Source: Enterobacteriaceae bacterium UBA5654
GTDB taxonomy: Bacteria; Pseudomonadota; Gammaproteobacteria; Enterobacterales; Enterobacteriaceae
Assembly: GCA_002421005.1 (NCBI GenBank)
Contig: DIJC01000010.1
Location: 1 to 64,000 of the forward strand
Reading direction: 5' to 3'
Length of the DNA: 64,000 nucleotides
The translations under genes and the position numbers were made by a program. Position 1 is the stretch's first letter; each line of letters starts with the position of its first letter. Shown one piece after another: positions 9,534 to 16,960 of the stretch. A model generated the notes under the pieces. That model was not told where the DNA came from, searched no databases, and saw only the letters and a list, made by a program, of their open reading frames with translations.

Positions 9534-9889
9534 TGCTGTTCCTTAAAAACCGAAAACCCGAATTCGCCGAAAATCAGTGAAAGAAAAGGAGTAATAAAAA
9601 AGCAAGTGGGTATCCTACAAATAATCATCGTTGGATGTAAGGGATAGTTATTTATTAAGGATGCGCAGGGCACATAAAGGCAAAACTCATGCAAAACGAT
9701 GACGACTAAATGTCAGCCATATAATTCATGGCGTGAATGTAATTAAGTAATGCATTCGCAGTAAATATAAATTATTCCCTTTTTTTGTGTAAACATTATT
9801 TTATTTATCACAGATAATATAAGTTCGTGTATCAAGTGTAATATTATTGTACCACTCAATATCACTATTGGTGATGAGAACCGCATCCT
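9534..9889. promoter_or_regulatory. Divergent acrE/acrS control region
   Basis: This is a 356-bp region with a very AT-rich core (about 9600-9860) between the two divergent genes. It must hold both promoters. A short palindrome ATCAC-N5-GTGAT at 9861-9875 lies 14 bp before the acrS start and could be an autoregulatory TetR-type half-site pair. The AT-richness would suit H-NS binding. Neither assignment is proven from sequence alone. Confidence 0.5.
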
Positions 9890-10540
9890 ATGGCAAGGAA
9901 AACGAAAGCAGAGGCGCTTAAAACACGGCAGATGTTGATTGAAGCGGCTATCCTGCAGTTCGCCCAGAACGGCGTTGCGAAGACCACGCTGACAGACATC
10001 GCCGACGCCGCAGGCGTGACACGCGGCGCAGTATACTGGCACTTTTCCAGCAAAACCGATATTTTTAACGCTATCTGGGAACAGCAGGCACCGCTAAAAG
10101 AGATCGTTTGTTATCAGATGCAGGATAATATTCATCCCGATCCGCTTATTCATTTACGCAATCAATTTGTGACAACATTGCAATATATCGCAGCGGATAG
10201 CCGTTTACGGGCGCTGTTGCAGATTTTGTATCACCGCTGTGAATTCAGCGATGACATGACATCTGAACAAGAAATTCGCCAAAAAATCGGTTTTAATCAT
10301 GAATACGTGCGACAGGTTTTACAGGAATGCCAGGCGAAAGGGCGTTTATCTTCCGGCACAAATATTAACGTTATGTTAATTATGCTCCATGGTTTTATTA
10401 GCGGCGTGATTAAGAACTGGTTAATGCATCCAGAAGGTTTCGACCTTTATCAAAATGCGCCAGAGCTGGTGGATAATATCATGATGGCATTAACGGCGAA
10501 AAAAGAAGCCGCAATACCGAAAGACGCTATCGCCTGCTGA
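9890..10540 (+). CDS. acrS: TetR-family repressor AcrS (EnvR)
   Basis: This 216-residue TetR-family regulator has an N-terminal helix-turn-helix at about residues 10-58 (LTDIADAAGVTRGAVYWHFSSK, shown in part) and an all-helical ligand-binding domain. It is divergent from acrEF, as in E. coli, where AcrS mainly represses acrAB. The start at 9890 has only a weak GAGAA ribosome site, but it gives the usual MARKTKAEA N-terminus of the AcrR/AcrS group. It ends 15 bp before the convergent GGDEF-EAL gene. Confidence 0.93.
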   Translation: MARKTKAEALKTRQMLIEAAILQFAQNGVAKTTLTDIADAAGVTRGAVYWHFSSKTDIFNAIWEQQAPLKEIVCYQMQDNIHPDPLIHLRNQFVTTLQYIAADSRLRALLQILYHRCEFSDDMTSEQEIRQKIGFNHEYVRQVLQECQAKGRLSSGTNINVMLIMLHGFISGVIKNWLMHPEGFDLYQNAPELVDNIMMALTAKKEAAIPKDAIAC

Positions 10541-10555
10541 CAAACAGGCGACCGG

Positions 10556-12625
10556 TTAACTTTGTTGATGGCCTGCGCTAAACGCCGCCACGGCGTCGGG
10601 GCTGATCGGCTTGCCCAGCAGATACCCCTGCAACGTATTGCATCCCAGTTCAGTCAGGAACCGCTGCTGCATTTCCGTCTCAACGCCTTCCGCAACCACT
10701 TTAAGGTTTAACGTCTTCGCCAGCGCGACGATAGCCGAGACAATAGTGACGTCCTCGCCTTCACCGCTAAGTTCACTCACGAACGCCTTATCAATCTTCA
10801 GTTCGCAGGCAGGAAGTCGCTTCAGATAAAGCAGGCTGGAGTAACCCGTTCCGAAATCATCAATCGACGCCTTAACGCCCAGCGTTGTCAGTTCAGTCAG
10901 AATTCGCACGCTTTCATCCGGGTTACCCATTGCTGTGGTTTCGGTCACTTCGAGGATGAGCTTGCCTGGCGGGATCGCATGGCGTTCGAGACTATTCATC
11001 ACCGTCTCGATCAGCGACGTCTGTTCAAACTGTAGTGACGAAAGATTGACCGCTACCGACCAGTCAGTATGCCCCTGAGAATGCCATTCGCTTAGCTGTC
11101 GGCAGGCTTCGTCAATCACCCAGTTGCCGATGGGGACAATCAGCCCGGTCTTTTCCGCCAGCGGCAGAAAAATTTCCGGCGTCAGCAGACCCTGCTTCGG
11201 ATGCTGCCAGCGTAGCAGCGCTTCAAAGCCGACAATCGGCCCCGAAGGCGCCTGAAATTTAGGCTGGTAGTGCAGCATCAGTTCACGGCGATCCATTGCC
11301 TGCCAGAGATCGTTCATCAACTGCAACTGCGTCTGCGCCAGTTGATTCATTGATGGCTGGAAAAAATGATAACCGTTACGGCCCATATGTTTGGTGTGAT
11401 ACATCGCGGCATCGGCGTTAAACATCAGTTCGCGCTCATCCTTGCCATCCCACGGATAAAGCGTAATGCCCACGCTGAGCGTGACCATAATTTCATAAGG
11501 ATCGAGAACAAAAGGGCGGTCGATGACGCTAACCAACGCGCTGGCCAGCGAGGCCGCTTCTTCAGGCGTTTTACTTTCCGCAAGAAGGACAAACTCATCG
11601 CCGCCAATCCGCGCCAGCGTATATTGCCCTTTTAGTATTCCGCTAAGGCGAGCGGTAACGGCGACCAGTAATTTGTCGCCGGTATCATGCCCGTAGCCAT
11701 CATTGACGTTTTTGAAACCGTCGAGATCCATAAACATCAGGGCAAACGACGACCCTTCCCGCTTTGCTTTGCTAATCGCCTGTTCGAGACGATCCTGAAG
11801 CAATACCCGGTTGGGCAGGCGGGTCAGAGTATCGTGCAGCGCCATTTCAGCCAGTTCACGATTTGCCTGCGCCAGTGAGGACGCGAGCAATGACGTTCGG
11901 GCCTGAAGCCGCGCATCCAGCATGGACACCACGAGCGTAATAGCCAGAATAGACAGCGCCATAACGCTCACCAGCACGGCGAGCCAGCTACCATTCATGC
12001 CCTGATCCAGCGCGTGAGCGTGGGCGGTAAAATGCGCCGCCATCATGCCGGTATAATGCATTCCGGCAATCGCCACGCCCATCAGCAGCGCGGCCCCGGC
12101 GCGCATTACCGCCACTTGCGCGGCTTCCTGACGCAGGCGAAACGTCAGCCACAGTGCGGCGAGAGAAGCCAGCATCGCAATCACTATCGACACGCCCACC
12201 CAGAAGAAGTCCCAGATGACAGGTACGGAAACCTGCAATGCGGCCATGCCAATATAGTGCATGGAGACAATGCCGGTGCCCAGCACCAGCGAACCGGGCA
12301 GCAGGCGGCGTAAACGCAGGCGTTCAGCGCTGACCAGCCAGAGTGCAAATAAAGAAGAGCCAATCGCCACCGCCATGGAAATCGCGGTAAGGAAGGGATC
12401 GTAGCGCTGGCTCATCGCGAGTTCCATCGCCAGCATACCGATAAAATGCATCGCCCAGATGCCGGTGCCCATCGCAAAGCCGCCGCCAATAAGCCAGACA
12501 CGCGCTGCCTTGCCGGAGCTGACCGACACTCGTCCCGCCATATTAAGCGCGGTGTAAGACGCCAGGATGGCAACGATAAAGGAAACAACAACGAGGATTT
12601 GGTCGTAATGGCTAACCGGCATCAT
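10556..12625 (-). CDS. MHYT-GGDEF-EAL cyclic-di-GMP protein
   Basis: This 689-residue membrane protein has a seven-helix MHYT sensor (three motifs: AMHFIGM, SMHYIGM and GMHYTGM, within residues 50-200), then a GGDEF domain and an EAL domain. MHYT domains are proposed to bind copper and sense diatomic gases such as NO or O2. The GGDEF motif (RIGGDEF) is canonical, but the upstream RxxD inhibitory site is not conserved (LKGQ instead). The EAL motif, DDFGTGYSS loop and EGVE are intact. It could both make and degrade c-di-GMP. It resembles Pseudomonas MucR/NbdA. K-12 has no such gene between acrS and yhdU. Both start codons at MM are possible. Confidence 0.9.
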   Translation of the reverse strand: MMPVSHYDQILVVVSFIVAILASYTALNMAGRVSVSSGKAARVWLIGGGFAMGTGIWAMHFIGMLAMELAMSQRYDPFLTAISMAVAIGSSLFALWLVSAERLRLRRLLPGSLVLGTGIVSMHYIGMAALQVSVPVIWDFFWVGVSIVIAMLASLAALWLTFRLRQEAAQVAVMRAGAALLMGVAIAGMHYTGMMAAHFTAHAHALDQGMNGSWLAVLVSVMALSILAITLVVSMLDARLQARTSLLASSLAQANRELAEMALHDTLTRLPNRVLLQDRLEQAISKAKREGSSFALMFMDLDGFKNVNDGYGHDTGDKLLVAVTARLSGILKGQYTLARIGGDEFVLLAESKTPEEAASLASALVSVIDRPFVLDPYEIMVTLSVGITLYPWDGKDERELMFNADAAMYHTKHMGRNGYHFFQPSMNQLAQTQLQLMNDLWQAMDRRELMLHYQPKFQAPSGPIVGFEALLRWQHPKQGLLTPEIFLPLAEKTGLIVPIGNWVIDEACRQLSEWHSQGHTDWSVAVNLSSLQFEQTSLIETVMNSLERHAIPPGKLILEVTETTAMGNPDESVRILTELTTLGVKASIDDFGTGYSSLLYLKRLPACELKIDKAFVSELSGEGEDVTIVSAIVALAKTLNLKVVAEGVETEMQQRFLTELGCNTLQGYLLGKPISPDAVAAFSAGHQQS

Positions 12626-12766
12626 GTCTTAAACTCATCCGCAGTGGAACGTTCAGGCAACACCTGTCTTGAGGGGGCAGAGACATTACCATTCTCTGAA
12701 GACGGCGCAAAGGGATTTAAATCCGTGCGTTTAATGCGGAAAACGCCAGCAGATTTGCGCCATTCT

Positions 12767-12931
12767 TCACGGTAGCTCGCTACAGTTCACCAGTTTCAGA
12801 GGATTAACGGAATCCATATTCCGGCACTTATCGGCTTCCGTGATAAACCACTCGATCCACTGCACGATCAGCGCGTCAAAAATGAAGACAAAAATGGCAA
12901 AAATTATCAGCCAGCCATATTTACGAACCAT
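12767..12931 (-). CDS. yhdU: Small membrane protein YhdU
   Basis: This short gene encodes 54 residues beginning MVRKYGWLIIFAIFVFIFDA, a single N-terminal transmembrane helix followed by a Cys-containing tail (KCRNMDSVNPLKLVNCSEL). The tail matches E. coli YhdU almost residue for residue from KCRNM onward. A ribosome site (CAGGAAGA) precedes the ATG. In K-12 yhdU lies between acrS and yhdJ; here it stands between the GGDEF-EAL gene and the fis-associated island. Its function is unknown. Confidence 0.9.
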   Translation of the reverse strand: MVRKYGWLIIFAIFVFIFDALIVQWIEWFITEADKCRNMDSVNPLKLVNCSELP

Positions 12932-13049
12932 TTTGTCTTCCTGCGATCACGGTGAGATGCAGGCAATATACACGAAATTATCCGCAGAAAAAGAGGGAGA
13001 GTAAGTCTTTACTTATGCCACAGATAAGGCGGATTTTAGCCTGGCAGGG

Positions 13050-13134
13050 ATAATAAAAAAGGCGCTTCCCCATGCCGAAGAGCGCCTTTTAAAACAAACA
13101 CTTAACTGATTAGTATCAGTTCATGCCGTATTTT
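13050..13134. repeat. Left attachment repeat (fis 3'-end copy)
   Basis: These 85 bp are identical to 16573-16657. They contain the terminator hairpin AAGGCGCT...AGCGCCTT, the spacer and the last 15 coding bases plus stop of fis. Identity ends at 13135, where the fis coding sequence diverges into island DNA. Confidence 0.9.
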
Positions 13135-13271
13135 AATAACGGTAGTTTGCTACTGTTCGAGATTGTTTGTGGATGTTGGGTAAACGCCATGATTTTTAAT
13201 GTTTTTTTCGTGGTTTTGTTTGTACTCAGGATGTAGGGAAGAAACAGGAGAAGGGCGATAGAGTTCACGAT

Positions 13272-13976
13272 ATGGTCGAGCTGGCCGACATCTGGCGTTC
13301 GTCCTCGAGTCTGTTGTTCAAACCTTATTACGCTGCGGCGCTGCGTTTGCTGGTGGTGTTTGGCTGCCATTCTCAGGAGGTCAGACTGTCCACCTGGAAA
13401 GAGTGGAATATGAATGAATGGGTCTGGACGGTGCCGAAAGAGCACCGCAAGGGCGGAGAAAGAATTATCCGGCCTGTTCCCGAAGCGATGTGGCCGTTTA
13501 TTGAATCACTGCACAAAGGGCATTCAACTACAGGTTATCTGCTGGGGGAATTGAAGAAGCCCGAGACAGTTAGCCAGTGGGGCAGAGGCATTTATAAACG
13601 ACTTGGCCATGCAGAATCCTGGACGCTTCACGACCTGCGTCGGACGCTCGCTACCACACTGAACGATATGGGGATCGCTCCACATGTCGTCGAACAACTG
13701 CTGGGGCATATGTTGAGCGGTGTAATGGCTATATATAACCGTAGCCAGTATTTACCAGAAAAACTCGATGCGCTTAATAAATGGATGGAACGTCTTGATC
13801 TTATCTCTGGCAAAAATCTGAATGTGACTATTTTGAAGGTGGGTATGCGATGCTGGTATATCACCGATGGTGAGCGCGATGCGTTTGGTTTAGACCAGAC
13901 AGTAATTCCTTTTTTAGAAAAAATTGAAGGGAAATCTTCTCAATTGATTGAAGACTATAAAATTACTAAGGGGTAA
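13272..13976 (+). pseudogene. Tyrosine integrase, catalytic domain only
   Basis: The 234 residues contain the full catalytic half of a phage/island tyrosine recombinase: Arg at 38 (SQEVRLSTW), Lys in the beta-hairpin (57-60), HDLRR at 120-124, His at 146 (LLGH) and nucleophile Tyr at 155 (MAIYNR). The frame is open back to 13201 but has no ribosome site, and the usual N-terminal arm-binding and core-binding domains (roughly 170-200 residues in P4-type integrases) are missing. The remaining piece starts right at the catalytic domain boundary. About 75 residues beyond the Tyr form an unusual tail. It lies 137 bp from the left repeat, the normal place for an island integrase, and is almost certainly inactive. 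Confidence 0.85.
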
Positions 13977-14590
13977 ATCGTTCGTAATTTTCTTGGTAAG
14001 GAATATTTTTCATTCTATATAGTGAATCGTTCTTCCCAAATATCTAACAATGCCCTCGAACACCGATAAACGAGGGCGCTAATCAATGAACCTGCCAGTG
14101 AGCGTGAAGTGCGTCAGTTACTCGCCGGGCGCTTCGTGCTCTCGTTTGCAGGCTCCCTGCCTGCTGCCGGAGGTGCTGATCATGCTTAACCTTCAAACCC
14201 TGACCGCCAAAGCCCGCGAAGTGCGCGGCAACGTGGTAAATGCCGTCAGCACCAGGGGCAGGTTACTGATGCCCTTCGCCGTTCGCAGCCACTGCTGGTT
14301 TTTCGGGGAAAAGTGTCAAGTGAGGATGTTAAGAATTGTTAAGGTCAAACGCGAATTTTCGTGGAAAGTGTCAAACTATCTCGATCCGGAATGATTCGCG
14401 CTGAAGGAGCACTGCGAAGGTTTTATGGTGGTCACTATGCGAGATTTGCTACGGAATGATGGTTTCTGGTAGTGAGTTTTACAGTCAAGTCCCGATCAGG
14501 GGCATCAGGTTTTCTTTGCCTGAAAGTTTGATTTTTCACCGTGCTAGCTGGAAGATCCCTTCACCTAACATGGAATAAGGCAGAAATCGG
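13977..14590. other. Island debris between integrase and effector
   Basis: About 610 bp with no convincing complete gene. A hairpin GCCCTCG/CGAGGGC lies at 14052-14077. A short open frame ending SFAGSLPAAGGADHA at 14187 overlaps the ATG at 14182 of a second frame (MLNLQTLTAKAREVRGNVV..., to 14394); such start/stop overlap is typical of packed phage or plasmid genes, so both may be fragments of such genes. The second frame loses protein-like character after about residue 45. The 10-mer AAAGTGTCAA occurs at 14310-14319 and 14365-14374 and might mark a deletion or insertion scar. I cannot name any of these fragments. Confidence 0.45.
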
Positions 14591-15739
14591 ATGTTCACGC
14601 TCTACATGCAATGGGAAGCCAAGCGGAAACTGGCTCCGGGTGATATTCAGTTCATCCTCACGCCACGTGAAGCGCTGGAAATGGCGAGTATCTTTTACGA
14701 GCTGGATTACCTGGAATACGACCAGCGTTACCCCCTTCGCAAGCACAGCGTGCCGAGACGACGGGAAAGAGTTCACCACCGTCACGCGGCCCAGCCCTAC
14801 AAACGCAAGCACAGACCGGAATACGATGGACTCTATGACGAAGTGAAATGGAATCTGGAACACGGCTGGATGATTGCCGTGAATACGCGGGAGAAGTGGG
14901 ATAAGTTCCGCAATCCGTTCTATTTTGATGACGACAGCAATCTGGTTTACGACTGTTTTATGAACACCTACGGCGAGAACTTCCCGCAGGTCGTGCGCCA
15001 AATCTACGAGTACGCCCTCAACGAGCACCAGGGCAGAAAGCCGCCCCCGACCGTTAAGCTGCACTATTCCGACGCCCCGATACAGCACGCTCAGGCGGCG
15101 AAAACCATCAACAGCAAAGCAGTCGGACGACTGCTGGCGGCTGGCGGTATTTACAACGGCAACATTGAGGGATTCCGGCAGACAGCCGAACAGTTGGGCG
15201 GCGATGCGGTGAAGGGATACGACAGCGTTCTTAATGAAACCACATCCGGGATGATGGTAGCAGCGGCTTCGCTGCTAGTTATACGTAACCCTATGGCTGC
15301 CGAAGAACTGACAGGCTATCTGGGGAAATACAAAAAAGCGCATGTTCTGCTTGAAGATGTGAACGTGTCAGAGCTGAACTATGTTCGTCGTGACCGTGCT
15401 GAATATGCCGCGCTCCGTGGGGAGTTTAACAGTTCCGTTCGTCCTGACTTCCTCAAATCGCTTTCCAATCACCCAGATGCGCTATCAACGTTTGATTCCA
15501 ACGATCTGCTTCACCTGGCTGATGGTAAAGTGCCGTCCGGTTGGCAGGTTCACCACAAAATCCCCCTGGATGACAGTGGCACAAACGCCATGGATAATCT
15601 GATATTGATCCAAAACTCGCCATATCACTCCGCACTATCAAAGACACAGGCGATAATCACCAAAGATCTCCCATACAACGCCAGCACTAACGTTTTATGG
15701 CCTTCGCCGAACGGCGTAATTTACCCGGTAGGGAAGTGA
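14591..15739 (+). CDS. HNH-nuclease effector-like protein
   Basis: This is a 382-residue protein. The C-terminus carries an HNH/Endo VII-type nuclease motif: His-His at 321-322 (WQVHHKIPL), Asn at 336 (MDNLILI) and His at 346 (YHSALS). Such motifs close many polymorphic and colicin-like DNase toxins. The N-terminal 150 residues are rich in charged and aromatic residues and were not recognised. A short hydrophobic stretch (GMMVAAASLLVI) lies near residues 208-219. No signal peptide, VENN, PAAR, Rhs or Hcp domain is seen, so the delivery route is unknown. An in-frame stop at 14576, five codons before the ATG, leaves open that this is the surviving end of a longer effector. A candidate immunity gene follows 7 bp later. 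Confidence 0.7.
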   Translation: MFTLYMQWEAKRKLAPGDIQFILTPREALEMASIFYELDYLEYDQRYPLRKHSVPRRRERVHHRHAAQPYKRKHRPEYDGLYDEVKWNLEHGWMIAVNTREKWDKFRNPFYFDDDSNLVYDCFMNTYGENFPQVVRQIYEYALNEHQGRKPPPTVKLHYSDAPIQHAQAAKTINSKAVGRLLAAGGIYNGNIEGFRQTAEQLGGDAVKGYDSVLNETTSGMMVAAASLLVIRNPMAAEELTGYLGKYKKAHVLLEDVNVSELNYVRRDRAEYAALRGEFNSSVRPDFLKSLSNHPDALSTFDSNDLLHLADGKVPSGWQVHHKIPLDDSGTNAMDNLILIQNSPYHSALSKTQAIITKDLPYNASTNVLWPSPNGVIYPVGK

Positions 15740-15746
15740 ACACGCT

Positions 15747-16253
15747 ATGAAAGACACAAATCAGATGATCGGCATCCTCAACACACTAATGGTTTCCAAT
15801 AACTACCCGGTAGCTAGTCCAGTAGCACCTGACACGATGGCTGACTTAATGCGCAAGCCTGCGCAAGCAGAATGGGGTGAAACGAAACGCGGTGTTTACG
15901 CGGATATTCAGCGCCTGGTAATAAACCGTCCGGATTACGCCGACATGCTCAAAATCATGGACGGGTTTGAATACAATGGACTCACCCTGTACGGAATGAC
16001 GCAGACGGATAATGGCGAGCCAGCATGGTCAAATATCTACATTCGGAACATTGATACACGCGACAACGATATCTACGTTGATCCAAACCTCACCGACAAA
16101 CTGGTGATTGGTGAAGATGGCATGTCCGTATTAGTGTACAGCCTCAAAGAAGACTGTTTTCAGATCCGCGATAAAGTATCGACCGATTACGTCATTGAGT
16201 CATATACCACTTTTAGCGACTTATTAACGTCCCTTATCGACACGGTGAAATAG
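15747..16253 (+). CDS. Probable immunity protein, SMI1/KNR4 (SUKH)/YrhA-like
   Basis: This 168-residue acidic cytosolic protein has no signal peptide. It begins 7 bp after the HNH effector gene on the same strand, the standard order for a toxin and its cognate immunity protein. Features such as YADMLKIMDGFEYNGLTLYG, a run of short beta strands (LVIGEDGMSVLVYSL, CFQIRD) and a C-terminal helix after ESYTTFSDLL resemble the SUKH superfamily, in particular YrhA-like members common in polymorphic-toxin loci. The family call rests on pattern recognition and would need a profile search. It is the last gene before the right island end. Confidence 0.65.
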   Translation: MKDTNQMIGILNTLMVSNNYPVASPVAPDTMADLMRKPAQAEWGETKRGVYADIQRLVINRPDYADMLKIMDGFEYNGLTLYGMTQTDNGEPAWSNIYIRNIDTRDNDIYVDPNLTDKLVIGEDGMSVLVYSLKEDCFQIRDKVSTDYVIESYTTFSDLLTSLIDTVK

Positions 16254-16380
16254 CGTTCACGCTTACCATAACGCTCGTTGTCGGCACCACCCGATCGGCA
16301 CTGGCGACGTTTCCTGTGTGAGTGGAGTAAATGAGCGGCTTAAAACTCCGAAGGCCACCGGAGCCTGGTATCAAAAATAT

Positions 16381-16420
16381 ACCACCAGCCTGAAAGTTTT
16401 CTTTGGGTTGGTGGTGTTTT
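16381..16420 (+). terminator. Terminator of the effector/immunity pair
   Basis: A 10-bp stem with one mismatch (ACCACCAGCC with GGTTGGTGGT) and a 15-base loop is followed by GTTTTGTGTTG. It lies 127 bp after the immunity gene stop and is the only terminator-like structure on this strand before fis. Confidence 0.6.
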
Positions 16421-16549
16421 GTGTTGTTCCCTTTACCGCCTAAGTTACCGATGTGTAGAAGTGTTCAGGCGCAGCAGAAAATCCATTCTCTCCATATGAC
16501 CAGATAAGGCGGATTATCCAAGCCTTTTTTTACCCTCGTTCGCGTATCC

Positions 16550-16570
16550 GTGTATCACTCTGTGTATCAC
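16550..16570. repeat. Paired GTGTATCAC repeats beside the right repeat
   Basis: GTGTATCAC occurs at 16550-16558 and 16562-16570, a 12-bp period, ending 2 bp before the right attachment repeat. Position and spacing fit integrase or excisionase arm-type binding sites, but this is inference. Confidence 0.45.
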
Positions 16571-16572
16571 AA

Positions 16573-16657
16573 ATAATAAAAAAGGCGCTTCCCCATGCCG
16601 AAGAGCGCCTTTTAAAACAAACACTTAACTGATTAGTATCAGTTCATGCCGTATTTT
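16573..16657. repeat. Right attachment repeat (native fis 3' end)
   Basis: This is the native copy of the 85-bp repeat, overlapping the last 19 bases of fis and its downstream terminator stem (AAGGCGCT/AGCGCCTT). It is identical to 13050-13134. The hairpin also serves as the dusB-fis operon terminator, so integration regenerated both gene end and terminator. Confidence 0.9.
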
Positions 16658-16935
16658 TTCAATTTTTTACGCAGCGTGCCACGGTTGATGCCCATCATCA
16701 GGGCAGCACGGGTCTGGTTGCCACGGGTGTATTGCATCACCATGTCCAACAGGGGCTGTTCTACTTCAGCCAGTACCAGCTCATACAGGTCATTAACATC
16801 CTGACCATTCAGTTGAGCAAAATAGTTCTTCAGTGCCTGTTTAACCGAGTCACGCAGGGGTTTTTGAGTTACCTGATCCTGAGAGTTAACGGTAGAAACG
16901 GTCAGTACGTCAGAATTTACGCGTTGTTCGAACAT
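16639..16935 (-). CDS. fis: Nucleoid-associated regulator Fis
   Basis: This is the 98-residue homodimeric DNA-bending factor that activates rRNA promoters and organises the nucleoid in fast growth. The N-terminal beta-hairpin ([20 protein letters not shown]) and C-terminal helix-turn-helix ([23 protein letters not shown], shown in part) are as in E. coli, with the same length. It is the second gene of the dusB-fis operon, 25 bp after dusB. Its 3' end is the integration target of the adjacent island, but the coding sequence is intact up to KYGMN. Confidence 0.98.
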
Positions 16936-16960
16936 AGTTCTGTCAGCTCTTTATTTCTGT

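Larger units (their letters stand above)
16254..16572. other. Right-hand non-coding end of the island
   Basis: About 320 bp without a gene between the immunity gene and the right repeat. It holds a terminator hairpin (16381-16420), a smaller hairpin CTCCG/CGGAG near 16347, paired GTGTATCAC repeats next to the attachment repeat, and a CAGATAAGGCGGATT copy at 16501-16515 that also occurs at 13021-13035, just outside the left repeat. Confidence 0.6.
13050..16657. mobile_element. Decayed genomic island at the 3' end of fis
   Basis: A 3.6-kb segment lies between perfect 85-bp direct repeats (13050-13134 and 16573-16657) of the fis 3' end plus its terminator. The right copy is part of the intact fis gene. 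The left copy carries only the last codons (KYGMN and stop) and is the signature of site-specific integration that rebuilds the gene end. Inside are an N-terminally truncated tyrosine integrase next to the left repeat, unidentified coding debris, an HNH effector-like gene and a probable immunity gene. The missing integrase half and small size indicate it can no longer move by itself. The K-12 gene yhdJ, expected beside fis, is absent. Confidence 0.85.

Noticed and set aside
13116..13445. Minus-strand open frame ending in the Fis C-terminus (KYGMN)
   Set aside because: It is an accidental fusion of antisense integrase DNA with the left attachment repeat; no ribosome site or family similarity.
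14310..14374. AAAGTGTCAA direct repeats as insertion-sequence ends
   Set aside because: They are in the same orientation, only 55 bp apart, with no transposase between them.
14086..14394. Plus-strand 102-residue open frame in the island
   Set aside because: Its start lies inside another broken frame, and only the part from 14182 looks protein-like. Treated as debris, not a gene.
14561..15088. Minus-strand 175-residue frame opposite the HNH effector gene
   Set aside because: Antisense shadow; the plus-strand protein has nuclease motifs and a partner gene.
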